Notes: generated from the sequence alone by a model not told the origin. A DNA stretch of 64,000 nt from Candidatus Dadabacteria bacterium (GCA_009840385.1 VXNX01000013.1:262222-326221); one strand, 5' to 3'; counted from the stretch's first letter, positions 44,039 to 54,215 are shown. Numbers and translations are program-made.

Positions 44039-45082
44039 TCATTCACCGAGACTTCTTTCTCCCGCAGTGTGGACAACAGGGGATTTTTCAAGCACGACGT
44101 TAAAATACTGCCTTTCAAGATCATATATTTCAAAAGCAAGTTCCGAGGCCCGTTCGAATCCCCGCTCGCATGAATCGCTCTCGCTTATCTGTTTGAAAAG
44201 TACTCCCATATCGTACCATTTCTGGCCGATTCTGTTCATCTCCTCTGGGAGATCAGACCCGTAAAAAGGCGAAAGCACCGAGGAGACCTCTTCCAGAAAA
44301 TCCCTGTAAAACCACCTGAAGGCAGCGCCGCAAACCCCTCTTCTGCATATAACTTGGTAAGTAAACCTGGAGGTCCACTTCCAGTCACTAATATCCTTCC
44401 AGCCCGGTAGATCCTCAGCCCACTTCTTTATGACTTCAACGCTTGAGGTTCCTCTGAGAGTGGTTCGACCTTCAAGCATCATCTCTGCGTTTTTCCTTAC
44501 GGCACCGAAAACCATATCCCGAAGATCAGAACCGTTTCGAAGAGACTCCACTTCAACGCGGTTGTTTGAAAGCGGATACGGCCTCGCTTTGGAGCTTCTC
44601 GCTTTCGCCATATTTTCAAAAGAGACGGTCTTAAGATCTTTAAATGAGTTGTCCGCCACGTAAAAAACAGATTCAGAGTCATCGTACCCACATACCGCAA
44701 TTACGTGTCCGGGGAAATGGGTTTTGGAGTCAAAATACTCAAGGTAACGAATATCTGCCTGTATCAGTACCGGGACGTCCCTGTCAATAGATTCCCTAAG
44801 GTCAGCCGAGGCCCGCTCATCGTCGTCCTCGTATTTCCAGTCGGTGATGTCAGCACCGAAGTTCCTGAGGAAATTAATTTCCATCAGGGGACCACGGGGC
44901 TGTATAATCCTGCTCGGGTTCATGCTCTCGTCACAAGAGTAATAAAAACCGAGCCCGGCTCCGAGCCCGAAACACATCTGCTCTGAGAGATCATGTCCGT
45001 AATAGGAGCATATGTCCCTGATCGCGGCGGAACCGCAGTGCACGCCTTTTAAGTGTTTCCAACCCTTTATTATTTTCTTCAT
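44039..45082 (-). CDS. BtrH N-terminal/DUF4872-like protein
   Basis: This 347-residue cytoplasmic protein has the GWKHLKGVHCGSAAIRDICSYYG start, with Cys16 as the likely nucleophile. LGAGLGFYYS and TKSMNP-like DESMNPSRI are followed by the His in PGHVIAVCGYDD and YVADNSF, the order of a papain-like triad. This matches the BtrH N-terminal family (PF14399), with a DUF4872-type C-terminal half. BtrH itself transfers an acyl group from a carrier protein to butirosin. No antibiotic cluster or carrier protein lies near, so the substrate is unknown. ATG 45082 is preferred to an in-frame TTG at 45124. Confidence 0.72.
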   Translation of the reverse strand: MKKIIKGWKHLKGVHCGSAAIRDICSYYGHDLSEQMCFGLGAGLGFYYSCDESMNPSRIIQPRGPLMEINFLRNFGADITDWKYEDDDERASADLRESIDRDVPVLIQADIRYLEYFDSKTHFPGHVIAVCGYDDSESVFYVADNSFKDLKTVSFENMAKARSSKARPYPLSNNRVEVESLRNGSDLRDMVFGAVRKNAEMMLEGRTTLRGTSSVEVIKKWAEDLPGWKDISDWKWTSRFTYQVICRRGVCGAAFRWFYRDFLEEVSSVLSPFYGSDLPEEMNRIGQKWYDMGVLFKQISESDSCERGFERASELAFEIYDLERQYFNVVLEKSPVVHTAGERSLGE

Positions 45083-45227
45083 AAGAAGCCGTAAAACGGA
45101 GAGATTAATATAGCCGGAAATCAATTTCCCATAAAGACCCTGACCCGGCCAGTCGATTCGCCGCGCGTAAAAATACCTTGATGATTACTGCAGAACGGAT
45201 ATTAGTAATCACCACTGCGGATAGATC

Positions 45228-46169
45228 ATGCTTGAGGACATTCTTAAAAATTCGAGAAAGGCCATCGTGCTCGGAATAGGAGGTGGAGGTGATATAGTCG
45301 GAACCCTTCCAACCGTAAACCTGCTCGAGACGAATGGTACGCAATGCGTTCTTGGGGGACTCAGCTGGGAGCGCTTCACGATAGACCCCGACCCGGGACC
45401 CAGAAAACTCGAAGAGGCACGCAATGTCAGTGAGATAAACGACGTGGTCTGGAGATGTAACAAGGACTCCTTAACCCGGGCGGGAGCAAGATTCGCCGAG
45501 GCGGGGATGGCCGAAGTGCTGGGAGAAGAAACCCTTCTTGTCGATATCAGTTACGGCCCAGCTAAGGTTTTCGAGGGGATAACCGATGCTGCCCAGAAAC
45601 TCGGCGCGGATCTGGTAGTCGGGATAGACGTCGGGGGGGACGTACTCGGATCCGGAGACGAAAAGGGGCTCATGAGCCCGCTTGCCGACGCCATAATGAC
45701 CGCCGCACTTTACAGGCAGAGTTTCCGGATGCCCACCATAATGGGGGTATTCGGTTTCGGAAGCGACGGGGAACTGTCCAAGGAAGAACTTGAAAGATCC
45801 TTCGGCGCCATTGCGCGCAACAACGGAATGCTCGGAAGCTGGGGAATATCCGCAAAGACACTGAAGCTTATGGAAAAAGCCATAGGCATAATACCCACCG
45901 AGGCAAGCAGAGGACCCGTTGAATATGCAAAAGGCGCCTTCAGGACCACCTCAATAAGGGAGGGCAGAAGAAAGGTCGAACTTGATATAAGATCTACCGT
46001 GACTTTTTACGTGGACCCAAGGGTGGTTTACGAAAAGGTATCAAAACCCGCACAAGCGGTCTACGAGTGCGAAACGATAGGGGAGGCAAACACGAAGCTC
46101 AACGAAGCAGGAATAAGAACAGAACTTGATATTGAGATGGAGCTTTACGAAAATCTCGAGGGAAGCTAA
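45228..46169 (+). CDS. DUF1152 family protein
   Basis: The 313-residue protein has LGIGGGGDIVGTLPTVNLL near the start and VVGIDVGGDVLGSGDEKGL with SPLADAIMTAALY. These glycine-rich, acidic motifs are those of DUF1152 (PF06626), common in archaea and actinobacteria and without assigned function. They suggest nucleotide or phosphosugar binding. The N-terminus MLEDILKNSRKAIVLG fits. It diverges from the BtrH-like gene and converges with the lipoprotein, sharing four bases. Confidence 0.78.
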   Translation: MLEDILKNSRKAIVLGIGGGGDIVGTLPTVNLLETNGTQCVLGGLSWERFTIDPDPGPRKLEEARNVSEINDVVWRCNKDSLTRAGARFAEAGMAEVLGEETLLVDISYGPAKVFEGITDAAQKLGADLVVGIDVGGDVLGSGDEKGLMSPLADAIMTAALYRQSFRMPTIMGVFGFGSDGELSKEELERSFGAIARNNGMLGSWGISAKTLKLMEKAIGIIPTEASRGPVEYAKGAFRTTSIREGRRKVELDIRSTVTFYVDPRVVYEKVSKPAQAVYECETIGEANTKLNEAGIRTELDIEMELYENLEGS

Positions 46170-46564
46170 TAAAGCTTTTCGTGAATAAGCTTGAGTATGC
46201 GCCTTGATTCGTCCTCATCTCCCCATATGCCCACGCGGATATGAAGATCGGTTATTTCGGGCTTGTGGTACTTGACGGTTATGTAGACATCTTTGTCCTG
46301 ATCACGAAGCTTGGCTTCAATCAGTGCCTTTCCCGCATCGCTTTCTTTTTTGGTTACCTGAAACTCCTGCTGTTCCACGATCTCCACCACCGCGAACCAC
46401 ACCTTGTCAAACGAGGCGGGCTCCTTGGTTTTTAGAACTCCCTTAAGATAAGCAGCAGCGCCCCCGCCGATCACACCACCCGCCACGACCGCACAACCCG
46501 AAGAAAAAACAAGCAGGAACAAGCATAAAAGAACTGTGCGACAGTTATTTGAAAGGAAATTCAT
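46166..46564 (-). CDS. DUF3568-type small lipoprotein
   Basis: The 132-residue protein has a signal segment VLLCLFLLVFSSGC with a lipobox ending at Cys24, followed by AVVAGGVIGGGAAAYLKGVL. The mature domain with FDKVWFAVVEIVEQQEFQV and DVYITVKYHKPEITDLHIRVGI matches DUF3568 (PF12092), small periplasmic lipoproteins of unknown role. It overlaps the DUF1152 stop by four bases, convergently. Confidence 0.82.
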   Translation of the reverse strand: MNFLSNNCRTVLLCLFLLVFSSGCAVVAGGVIGGGAAAYLKGVLKTKEPASFDKVWFAVVEIVEQQEFQVTKKESDAGKALIEAKLRDQDKDVYITVKYHKPEITDLHIRVGIWGDEDESRRILKLIHEKLY

Positions 46565-46660
46565 CTTTACCCCCGGCGGGCTTTACAAAAAAAATCTATA
46601 TGATTAATTAAGCTAACCTAGGGGGGAAAAGAGTCAATACGATGGAATCTTTTATATCAA

Positions 46661-46768
46661 AAAACAGATTGGTTTTTGGACAGGTTCCGCACTACCGTAA
46701 ACATTTGGGGAGACAGCATAGGAGCGGCAGTCATAGAAAAACTTGAGTCCGATGAAGATACCGGCTGA
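46661..46768 (+). pseudogene. 3' remnant of a dicarboxylate/amino-acid:cation symporter
   Basis: In one plus-strand frame [20 protein letters not shown] continues as [13 protein letters not shown] and a TGA stop at 46766. The block DRFRT(M/T)VNVWGD(S/A)(V/I)GAA is the C-terminal signature of the SLC1/DAACS (GltP) family, followed by a short acidic tail as here. Only about 34 codons remain, with no start or upstream membrane helices, so the gene is a truncated relic. It overlaps the start of ruvX. Confidence 0.72.
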
Positions 46769-47198
46769 AAAGCAAAGCAAAACTTCAGGGAGAACAATCT
46801 CCCTTGATATAGGAACCAAGACCATAGGGGTTGCTGTAAGCGACGAACTTGGGATCACGGCAAACGGCGTCTGTACAATCCGTCGCGAAAACGAAAAGAA
46901 AGATCTCTCGCAGCTTCGCGATGTAATAGAGAGATATTCCCCCCATGAAATTCTAGTGGGGATTCCCTACAACCAGGATGGTTCCCTTGGAAGCAGGGCA
47001 AAAGGCATAAAGAAACTCTCCGAACGCATTCGAGATTTTCTGGGTCTTCCAGTTAAATACTGGGACGAGAGTTTTTCCACCAAGACTGCGGAGAAAACAC
47101 TGATAGACGCGGGTATGGGAAGAAAAAAGCGAAAAACGGTAATAGACAAGATGGCGGCTACAGTGATACTGGAAGAGTACCTTCTGAGCAGGAACTAG
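46752..47198 (+). CDS. ruvX: Putative pre-16S rRNA nuclease (YqgF/RuvX)
   Basis: The 148-residue RNase H-fold protein has [18 protein letters not shown] at the N-terminus, [37 protein letters not shown] with the acidic residue and [17 protein letters not shown] at the end. The family processes 16S rRNA 5' ends. The start is uncertain: ATG 46752 or an in-frame TTG at 46743, neither with a clear ribosome site, and both lie inside the symporter relic. An alpha/beta hydrolase follows after 23 bases. Confidence 0.93.
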   Translation: MKIPAEKQSKTSGRTISLDIGTKTIGVAVSDELGITANGVCTIRRENEKKDLSQLRDVIERYSPHEILVGIPYNQDGSLGSRAKGIKKLSERIRDFLGLPVKYWDESFSTKTAEKTLIDAGMGRKKRKTVIDKMAATVILEEYLLSRN

Positions 47199-47221
47199 AT
47201 AAACCTCAGGGCAGACCTGAT

Positions 47222-48013
47222 ATGCCATACGCAAGGACAAACGCAATAAATCTTTATTATGAAGAATGCGGAAAGGGAGATCCGCTCGTGCTCATCCACG
47301 GCCTCGGGAGCAGTCTTGAGAGCTGGGATGTACAGGTTCCCATCTACTCGGAGCATTTCCGCGTGATAGTGCTCGACAACAGGGGCTCGGGCCGCTCCGA
47401 GAAACCCGATTATCCCTATACGATGGAACAGATGGCGGATGACGCCGCGGGGCTCTTGGACTTTCTCGGGATAGAAAAAGCACACTTCGTTGGAAAATCA
47501 ATGGGCGGAATGATATGCCAGTGGCTGGGTATAAAGTACCCCGAGAAGGTAAGCAAGCTCGTTATGGGATGCTCCTCCGCGCACAGGGACGAGGTCGGAA
47601 ACTTGCTTATCAAAACCGCGAGGGACATAGTGGATAAGGCAGGACCGGGGGCGGGATGGGTTTTTGCACTTTTTCTCGGATACAGAAGGAAATATATCGA
47701 AGAGAACTACGACTCCTTAATAAGCAGAATCCAAGAAGTTCCCGTTGACCCTGATGCGGCCGCCGGATACAGAAACCAAAGTTACGCATGCGAGAACCAC
47801 GACGTGTTAGCCCAACTCGGGAAAATCTCCGCGAAAACCCTGGTCATGTACGGAGAGCGGGACATCGTCACGCCTCCCGAGAGATCGAAAAAGCTTGTGG
47901 AATCTATACCGAACGCGGTTGAAAAGGCGTTTGCGGACGTCGGCCACGGATTCTGGAGGGAATGCCAAGCCGAGGTGGATAAAGCCGTGCTTGATTTTCT
48001 CACGAAAGACTAG
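47222..48013 (+). CDS. Alpha/beta hydrolase
   Basis: The 263-residue enzyme has the oxyanion-hole motif VLIHGLGSSLESWDVQ, DNRGSGRSEKPDYPYTM, the nucleophile elbow VGKSMGG (Ser), the acid in YGERDIVTPPE and His in VGHGFWRE. This is the serine-hydrolase pattern of the esterase/3-oxoadipate-enol-lactonase-like group. No signal peptide, so it acts in the cytoplasm. The substrate is unknown. It follows ruvX and converges with the TonB receptor. Confidence 0.9.
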   Translation: MPYARTNAINLYYEECGKGDPLVLIHGLGSSLESWDVQVPIYSEHFRVIVLDNRGSGRSEKPDYPYTMEQMADDAAGLLDFLGIEKAHFVGKSMGGMICQWLGIKYPEKVSKLVMGCSSAHRDEVGNLLIKTARDIVDKAGPGAGWVFALFLGYRRKYIEENYDSLISRIQEVPVDPDAAAGYRNQSYACENHDVLAQLGKISAKTLVMYGERDIVTPPERSKKLVESIPNAVEKAFADVGHGFWRECQAEVDKAVLDFLTKD

Positions 48014-48138
48014 CCACGCGGAACTCCGCCCAAAAAACGGCCGCAGTTCCTGCCCCGTAATCTATCCAGATCCTGCGGGCTTCTATCTGCCCGCTTTAAA
48101 AAACGCAGCCGCTGTACATGTGTATGCTTTTCTTTCCT

Positions 48139-50364
48139 CTATGACCTGTGTCGGTAGGTTAGCTGCACACCGAAGGTTCTGCCTTTGGAGAGCGGCGCGA
48201 ACGAACCTCCCCCGAGTTGGGGGTGGAGCTCAACATAGCTTCCGTGTTTGACTCGGTCAAGAAGGTTCTTTCCGTAAAATCCGATTGAAAACCTGCCGTC
48301 CATCGGGGTGATATCAATTCCGGCGTCAAGAATTTTCTGCGCGGGAGTATATCCTTTGTTGTCATCTGTAAGGTATAAATTGTCGCGAAATGAATAGCTT
48401 ATTCTTGAATTCATCTTCGCCCAGTTCGCAAGTCCAGTGTCATGGGTCGCGCCGACGCTCCAAGTCCACTTCGCGGCCCGGGGAAGTTCTAAAGCTAGGT
48501 CTTTTTCGTCAAGAGTGCCGTCTAGATTAAGGTCATGTTTTACCTTGGTGTACTCGGGATCTACGTATCCGACGAAACCCAAAAGAAAAAGCTTATCGGT
48601 AACGGCAATCAGCCCGTCAACTTCAAAGCCGAAGGCTTCTACATCCGCGGTGTTGTGAATTTCCTGAGCTATGCCGCCCAAGGCCACGGATTCTGGAAGA
48701 GTTATCACTCTCTGCACATCATCGATAAAGTTATAGAAAACCGCACCGTTCAGGATGCCTATGTTTGTTGATATCTTCAATCCCGCCTCGAAGGTATCGA
48801 TCTTTTCTTCATCGTACGGTCCCGGGAGTTCCACCTCTGGGGCATAGGTATTTCGCAGATTATAGCCTCCGGAGCGGTATCCCCTGGTCCAGTGCCCGTA
48901 AACGTTCGCTTCAAAATTCGCTCCGCCGCCCATAAAATAGGCAACGCCGAGCTTGGGCGACCAACTGTTCCAAGTCTCCTCGTCGGTGAAATCAAGCGGG
49001 CATGCAGGTCCGACCGCAAAGTTGCATGGCGTTCCCTCGCTGCTTGTAATGGCGGCGGAGGAGGTTTCAGCTTCTCTCTTTTCATAGCTGTAACGGGTGC
49101 CCGCGGTAAGCATTATCCGATCCGTAAGGTCGTAATCAAAGGAGAGAAACACGCCTAGCGTATCGACGTAATAATTTCCTCCCAGATCTTGGGGGGGAAT
49201 AACTCCTCCTAACAGATAACGGCGGTCATGATAATTTATCTCGTTTGTAAAGTAATAAAAACCGGTCGTCGCGTGGAGACTTTCGAAGAATCTGCCCGCG
49301 TAGCGCAGTTCATTGCTCCACTGGCGGTAGGGGGTCCATCCACGTATATTCAAAAGGTTTTCCGGCGAAGAATCGATATCAAGCAAGGCGGACCCGTCCG
49401 CGTCGTAAAGGCCAAATATGTTCGTTATGGTTCCGTCTCCGAAACCCACATCCCAATTCACCTGAGCGGAGAAAAAGTGATTTCTATGCTCCCTGAAGCC
49501 TTCCTCGTCGATGCTGAAATCGTGACTATTAATATTGAAGTCGCGCTGGTTCTGCCCCGCAGAGCCATCGCTTTCCGAATTCTCGTACCGGTAGCGCAAA
49601 ACAAGGCTTACGTCATCCGTCGGATTCCACGTAATAACCGATCGTACCATTCGTGTGTCGTTCTCTCCGAAAGCCTCGCCCGTGTGGAAATTCTTAAACC
49701 AGCCGTTATCCTGATTTGTGTAGGCAGTTACCTTTATGCCGACGGTCTCGCTAATAGGGCCTCCGATTGTTCCCATGTAATAGCTGTTAAGGCTTTCCCC
49801 CCCTCCTTCAAACGTAGTGCGTGCCGATATCTCAAGAACATCTCCCGGTTTTTTCGTGTTAACCAGTATAGCGCCCCCTGTGACATTCCGCCCGAAAAGC
49901 GTTCCCTGCGGTCCCCTCAGCACCTCTATGCTTTCAATATCGAAGGTATCAAACAAGACGATGGTTGTCTGCCCTAGATACACGCCGTCGACAAATACCC
50001 CCACGGTCGGATCAACAGACGCTATGGAGTTGTTTATCCCGACACCGCGGATGGAAAAGTTGGCTATTGCCATTCCCGCGATGGAATCGTCAAGTGCCAC
50101 ATTGGGCACGCTCACTGCGAGGCTTTCAAGGTCGTTTACCTTCAAGGCTTCAATCTTTTCGGAACCGAAATGAGTGATCGCCAGGGGAACGTTCTGAATC
50201 AGTTCTTCTCGTTTTCGGGCGGTGACCGTGATTTTTTTGAGAAATACGCCGCTTACCCCGAACACATCCTGTGGAACTGCATCATCGTCCTGCGCAACCG
50301 CGTCACCGCCGCCGAGCGACGCTAGGAGCAGAGCTGCGAGAAACAAGCTTAAAAACTCCTTCAT
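48139..50364 (-). CDS. TonB-dependent outer-membrane receptor
   Basis: The 741-residue protein has a signal segment (EFLSLFLAALLLASLGG) and a plug domain with VTARKREELIQNVPLAI as the TonB box area, SIRGVGI and RGPQGTLFGRNVTGGAILV. A barrel of many amphipathic strands follows, ending IGFYGKNLLDRVKHGSY and LTYRHRS. The plug pattern is that of the FecA/pesticin-receptor-like group. The final residue is Ser rather than Phe, which is unusual. ATG 50364 follows CAGGA and is chosen over an in-frame start at 50433. The substrate, perhaps a siderophore, vitamin or sugar, is not known. Confidence 0.9.
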   Translation of the reverse strand: MKEFLSLFLAALLLASLGGGDAVAQDDDAVPQDVFGVSGVFLKKITVTARKREELIQNVPLAITHFGSEKIEALKVNDLESLAVSVPNVALDDSIAGMAIANFSIRGVGINNSIASVDPTVGVFVDGVYLGQTTIVLFDTFDIESIEVLRGPQGTLFGRNVTGGAILVNTKKPGDVLEISARTTFEGGGESLNSYYMGTIGGPISETVGIKVTAYTNQDNGWFKNFHTGEAFGENDTRMVRSVITWNPTDDVSLVLRYRYENSESDGSAGQNQRDFNINSHDFSIDEEGFREHRNHFFSAQVNWDVGFGDGTITNIFGLYDADGSALLDIDSSPENLLNIRGWTPYRQWSNELRYAGRFFESLHATTGFYYFTNEINYHDRRYLLGGVIPPQDLGGNYYVDTLGVFLSFDYDLTDRIMLTAGTRYSYEKREAETSSAAITSSEGTPCNFAVGPACPLDFTDEETWNSWSPKLGVAYFMGGGANFEANVYGHWTRGYRSGGYNLRNTYAPEVELPGPYDEEKIDTFEAGLKISTNIGILNGAVFYNFIDDVQRVITLPESVALGGIAQEIHNTADVEAFGFEVDGLIAVTDKLFLLGFVGYVDPEYTKVKHDLNLDGTLDEKDLALELPRAAKWTWSVGATHDTGLANWAKMNSRISYSFRDNLYLTDDNKGYTPAQKILDAGIDITPMDGRFSIGFYGKNLLDRVKHGSYVELHPQLGGGSFAPLSKGRTFGVQLTYRHRS

Positions 50365-50538
50365 TCCTGATTTGAATTTCCTTTTAATTATGACGCCCTC
50401 CTTTTTGCCAGAAATTATAACATAATCCTGCACGAAAAATCCAAGTCATCAGAGATTATTGCATAACAGGACCTATAGCGCGACTTGAAACGCTCGGTCC
50501 TAATAAACGCACGGGCATGCTTCGCCACGCAGGGAAAA

Positions 50539-50787
50539 TCAAGCTGCGGGAATGGAGTTTTCGATCAGAAGAATCGGTATGTTTTCCCTTACGGGGTAGA
50601 GATATTTTCCCCCGCGGCAGATAAGACCCCCCTCAATCTTTTCGGAAACCCGCTCTCCCGACCTGTCAACGAGAGTTCCGATCTCAACAAGTTCGTTAAG
50701 CCTGTCGATAATTTCCCGACCAGCCTCTTCGAGAGGTTCTCCGGTCTCAGGACACACGAGAATTTCAAGCAGTTCCTTGTCAATCAT
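50539..50787 (-). CDS. Trm112/YcaR-like small protein
   Basis: The 82-residue protein begins MIDKELLEILVCPETGEPL and has a Cys in ICRGGKYLYPVRENIPIL, the family end. Trm112-like proteins normally have four zinc Cys. Here only single Cys residues remain at the two positions, so it resembles bacterial YcaR without the metal site. ATG 50787 begins exactly at the family start, so an upstream in-frame ATG at 50856 is rejected. It follows clpX by 77 bases. Confidence 0.75.
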   Translation of the reverse strand: MIDKELLEILVCPETGEPLEEAGREIIDRLNELVEIGTLVDRSGERVSEKIEGGLICRGGKYLYPVRENIPILLIENSIPAA

Positions 50788-50864
50788 CGGTTTTGGAATT
50801 TGCGGTTTGCGAGGGCATCCACTGGGATGCAGGCGCAGGGGAACCTCCGCTCGCAAGAAATCTT

Positions 50865-52157
50865 CTAGGTTCCCAGCAGCTTCTGGTCTTCCTCATCCGA
50901 TTTCTCAAAATAAAACTTGGGATCGCTCCGCCCGGCTATAACGCTCTCGTCAATGACGCAACGCGTTACCCCCTGCAGTGAAGGCACTTCATAGAAAACT
51001 TCAAGCATAATCGATTCTATAATGGCTCGAAGCCCCCTGGCTCCGGTCTTTCTCAATACTGCCTCCCCGGCAATGGCCTTTCTCGCGTCTTCCGTTACCT
51101 CCAGCTGCACCTTCTCGATTTCCATCATCTTCTCAAACTGCTTCACGATCGCGTTTTTGGGCTTGGTCAGAATTTCGACCAGCTGCTCTTCGGTAAGTTC
51201 GCTCAGACTGGCGATAATAGGGACTCTCCCGACGAATTCGGGAATCAGCCCGAACTGAACAAGATCCTCGGGCTGGACCTTGTTGAGAAGATTGCTCTCG
51301 TCCTCAGCAGTCCTGTCCGACAACTTCGCCCCGAAACCGATTGATTTTTCCCCGATCCTCGCACGGACAATATCCTCAAGGCCGCAGAAAGCGCCGCCGC
51401 ATATGAAAAGTATGTTCGTGGTGTCCACCTGGGTAAATTCCTGCTGGGGATGCTTCCTTCCCCCCTTGGGAGGAACGTTCGCCAGAGTTCCCTCCATTAT
51501 CTTGAGCAGAGCCTGCTGCACGCCCTCTCCCGAGACATCCCTTGTGATTGAGGGACTGTCGCTTGATTTGCGGGTGAGCTTGTCTATTTCATCTATATAG
51601 ATAATGCCTCCACGGGAAGCTTTTTCGACATCGTAGTTTGCCGCCTGAAGCAGGCTTACGATCATGTTTTCCACGTCCTCGCCCACATAGCCGGCTTCGG
51701 TATAGCAGGTAGCGTCCACTATTGTGAAAGGAACATCGAGAATCTTGGCCAGCGTCTGCGCAAGCAGGGTTTTTCCCGAACCCGTGGGGCCTATGAGAAG
51801 TATGTTGCTTTTCTCCACTTCCACCTTGTCGCTTCTTCTCCTGCCGGAATCGCTGAACTGCATTCGCTTGTAATGATTGTAGACAGCGACGGAGAGCACT
51901 TTCTTGGCGTTTTCCTGACCTATTATGTATCCGTCGAGGAAGGACTTCATCTGCTGGGGAGTCGGAAAGGATTTTTTCGGCTTCGGAAAAGCGCTGTCCT
52001 TGGTCTTTTCTTCCGCTATTATCTGGTTGCAGAGATCTATGCACTCATCGCAGATATAGACGCCGTGGCCCGCTATGAGCTTGTTAATCTCTTCCTGATT
52101 CTTCCCGCAGAAAGAGCAGTAGTGTTTCGTTTCTTCTTTGCCTTTTCTGGGACTCAT
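50865..52157 (-). CDS. clpX: ClpX, ATP-binding subunit of the ClpXP protease
   Basis: The 430-residue unfoldase has an N-terminal zinc domain ([25 protein letters not shown]), Walker [17 protein letters not shown], Walker [11 protein letters not shown] and sensor 2/lid [10 protein letters not shown]. The tripeptide loop for ClpP is in [12 protein letters not shown]. It overlaps clpP by four bases. The order tig, clpP, clpX is the classical one. Confidence 0.97.
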   Translation of the reverse strand: MSPRKGKEETKHYCSFCGKNQEEINKLIAGHGVYICDECIDLCNQIIAEEKTKDSAFPKPKKSFPTPQQMKSFLDGYIIGQENAKKVLSVAVYNHYKRMQFSDSGRRRSDKVEVEKSNILLIGPTGSGKTLLAQTLAKILDVPFTIVDATCYTEAGYVGEDVENMIVSLLQAANYDVEKASRGGIIYIDEIDKLTRKSSDSPSITRDVSGEGVQQALLKIMEGTLANVPPKGGRKHPQQEFTQVDTTNILFICGGAFCGLEDIVRARIGEKSIGFGAKLSDRTAEDESNLLNKVQPEDLVQFGLIPEFVGRVPIIASLSELTEEQLVEILTKPKNAIVKQFEKMMEIEKVQLEVTEDARKAIAGEAVLRKTGARGLRAIIESIMLEVFYEVPSLQGVTRCVIDESVIAGRSDPKFYFEKSDEEDQKLLGT

Positions 52158-52759
52158 CCGGTTGCCTCCTCCCTCTCGGTAATTATGGCATCCACTATAC
52201 CGTAATCAATGGAATCCTGAGCGGTCATGAAAAAGTCTCTGTCTGTATCGTTTGCTATCTTCTCAAGAGTCTGCCCGGTGTGCTTCTCAAGTATGGAATT
52301 CAACTGTTGTTTCACCCTTACGATCTCTCTTGCGTGTATTTCTATGTCGCTTGCCTGCCCGGAAACACCCCCCAGCACCTGATGGATCATAACCCTTGAA
52401 TGAGGCAGAGCGTACCTTTTGCCCGCGGCGCCGCTGGCCAGAAGAACTGCAGCCATGCTCACGGCCTGCCCGATGCATATGGTTGAGACTTCGGGCTTTA
52501 CGTACTGTATGGTGTCGTAGATGGCAAGACCCGAGGTAACATGTCCTCCGGGAGAGTTTATGTAGAGGTAAATAGGCGTTTCGGGGTTCTCGGATTCAAG
52601 GAAAAGAAGTTGCGCGATAACGACGTTGGCTACCGCGTCGTTTATGTCGGAACCTATGAAGACGATCCTGTCCTTAAGGAGCCTTGAGAAGATATCATAT
52701 CCCTGATCGCCCCTGCTCGTACGCTCAATAACATAAGGTATGAAATCGGTTATCATCAA
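52154..52759 (-). CDS. clpP: ATP-dependent Clp protease proteolytic subunit
   Basis: The 201-residue serine peptidase has the catalytic Ser in [14 protein letters not shown], His in [11 protein letters not shown] and Asp in [18 protein letters not shown]. The start [18 protein letters not shown] is the hydrophobic-pocket region. It pairs with ClpX, whose gene starts before the clpP stop by four bases. Trigger factor lies upstream with a 21-base gap. Confidence 0.97.
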   Translation of the reverse strand: MMITDFIPYVIERTSRGDQGYDIFSRLLKDRIVFIGSDINDAVANVVIAQLLFLESENPETPIYLYINSPGGHVTSGLAIYDTIQYVKPEVSTICIGQAVSMAAVLLASGAAGKRYALPHSRVMIHQVLGGVSGQASDIEIHAREIVRVKQQLNSILEKHTGQTLEKIANDTDRDFFMTAQDSIDYGIVDAIITEREEATG

Positions 52760-52780
52760 AAACCGATTATACTAAGCAGG

Positions 52781-54088
52781 TTATTCCTTGTCAATCTGCT
52801 CGGAGTCGGGTTCAACTTCCTCAACCTGAGCTTGCTCGAGGAGAAGATCCAAAACGCCCTGTGTTTTAATCTGGGACTCAAGATGCTCCATGGTCCCCGG
52901 CTGCTCGTAAGCCTTGTACACCTGATCGCGGGGGAGATTGTACGAAGCGGCAAGGCGGTCTATCTGCTCATTTATCTGCTTGCGGGTGACTTTTACGTTC
53001 TCCTTCTGCGCGATGCGGCTGAGAATTATCGAGGTCCTGACGCTCTCAGTAGCCTTCTCGGTAAATTTCGGCATTACATCTTCTTCGATTTCAGGCTCTG
53101 GAACTCCGCCCCTCTGCATATCGGAAACAAATCTTGCTTTTAGACTCTCTTCTTCCTTCTCAAGCATCGACGGCGGAACGTCAAACTGATTGTTCGAGAG
53201 AAGACTGTCGACTATCTGCTCCCTCATGGAGGAAAGCTGTTCGTTTTCGTGCATACGCTCAAGCTGTTCCTTTATGGCATCTTGCAGCTCAGAGACACTC
53301 TCGACTTCGAAATCCTTGGCGAAATCATCGTTTACCTCGGGAAGCACCCTGTCGTGAATCTCCTTTACCTTTACGGTAAAGCTGACAGTCTTTCCGGCAG
53401 CTTCCTGTATCAGGAAATCTTCCGGATAGGAAACTGAGAATTCCGCCTCCTCGCCCGTTTTCTTCCCAAGCAGGTTCTCTTCAAACTCTGGGGAGATTTG
53501 CTCTTCGCCCAGCAAGAATCTGACATCCTGCCTGTTAAGATCGTCTATGGTTTCTCCATCTTCAAATGTGCCGCTGTAGTCAACAAAGACATAATCACCT
53601 TCTTTGGCCGGACGGTCCTTCTCAATAAGTCTCGACTGCGCTGCCCTCTCCCTGAGTTTCTGCACCTCGGCGTCTATATCTTCCTCCGCTATCTGGCGAA
53701 CGATTTTCTTCACGGAAATTGAACTGTAATCAGAGAGCTCAAAATCGGGAATCACCTCGAATTCAGCCGAGTAGGCAAACTCTTCACCGACTTTGACCTC
53801 ATCTATCTCCGTGATGTCGGGGCGCGTCACCGGCAGAAGCGAGCGCTCCGCAAGGGCTTCTGACAAGGTGTCCGAGACTAGGTTGGACGCGGTTTCCTGG
53901 TCGACTTCCTTCCCGTACATGGATTCGACCACATGGCGGGGAACTTTTCCCTTTCGAAATCCCTTGACGCTGACTCCTCCCATCACCTCGCGGAACACTG
54001 AATTTCTTTTTTCCGCAACCTGTTCTGAAGAAAGGGAAACCCTGATCTTTTTCCTAGTGCTGTCAATGTCCTCAATATTTATCTTCAT
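52781..54088 (-). CDS. tig: Trigger factor
   Basis: The 435-residue ribosome-associated chaperone and prolyl isomerase has the ribosome-binding helix GFRKGKVPRHVVESMYG and the FKBP-like domain near residues 160-240 (DYVFVDYSGTFEDGE, FLLGEEQISPEFEENLLG). A long helical C-terminal domain follows, with an acidic tail (EVEPDSEQIDKE). It heads the tig-clpP-clpX operon. Confidence 0.96.
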   Translation of the reverse strand: MKINIEDIDSTRKKIRVSLSSEQVAEKRNSVFREVMGGVSVKGFRKGKVPRHVVESMYGKEVDQETASNLVSDTLSEALAERSLLPVTRPDITEIDEVKVGEEFAYSAEFEVIPDFELSDYSSISVKKIVRQIAEEDIDAEVQKLRERAAQSRLIEKDRPAKEGDYVFVDYSGTFEDGETIDDLNRQDVRFLLGEEQISPEFEENLLGKKTGEEAEFSVSYPEDFLIQEAAGKTVSFTVKVKEIHDRVLPEVNDDFAKDFEVESVSELQDAIKEQLERMHENEQLSSMREQIVDSLLSNNQFDVPPSMLEKEEESLKARFVSDMQRGGVPEPEIEEDVMPKFTEKATESVRTSIILSRIAQKENVKVTRKQINEQIDRLAASYNLPRDQVYKAYEQPGTMEHLESQIKTQGVLDLLLEQAQVEEVEPDSEQIDKE

Positions 54089-54215
54089 CTCGTCTAAGAC
54101 CCCTCGGTAAATAATTCGGGTAACAATATATCATTATTTGCAAAATACCAACATGTCCCAAGCATAAAGCAGATCTTCAAATCAGAAATCAAATACTGGA
54201 CTGTGACGCTTCATC

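Noticed and set aside
49228-49977. Plus-strand ORF of 249 codons inside the TonB receptor
   Set aside because: Antisense shadow; the minus-strand receptor has clear plug motifs here.
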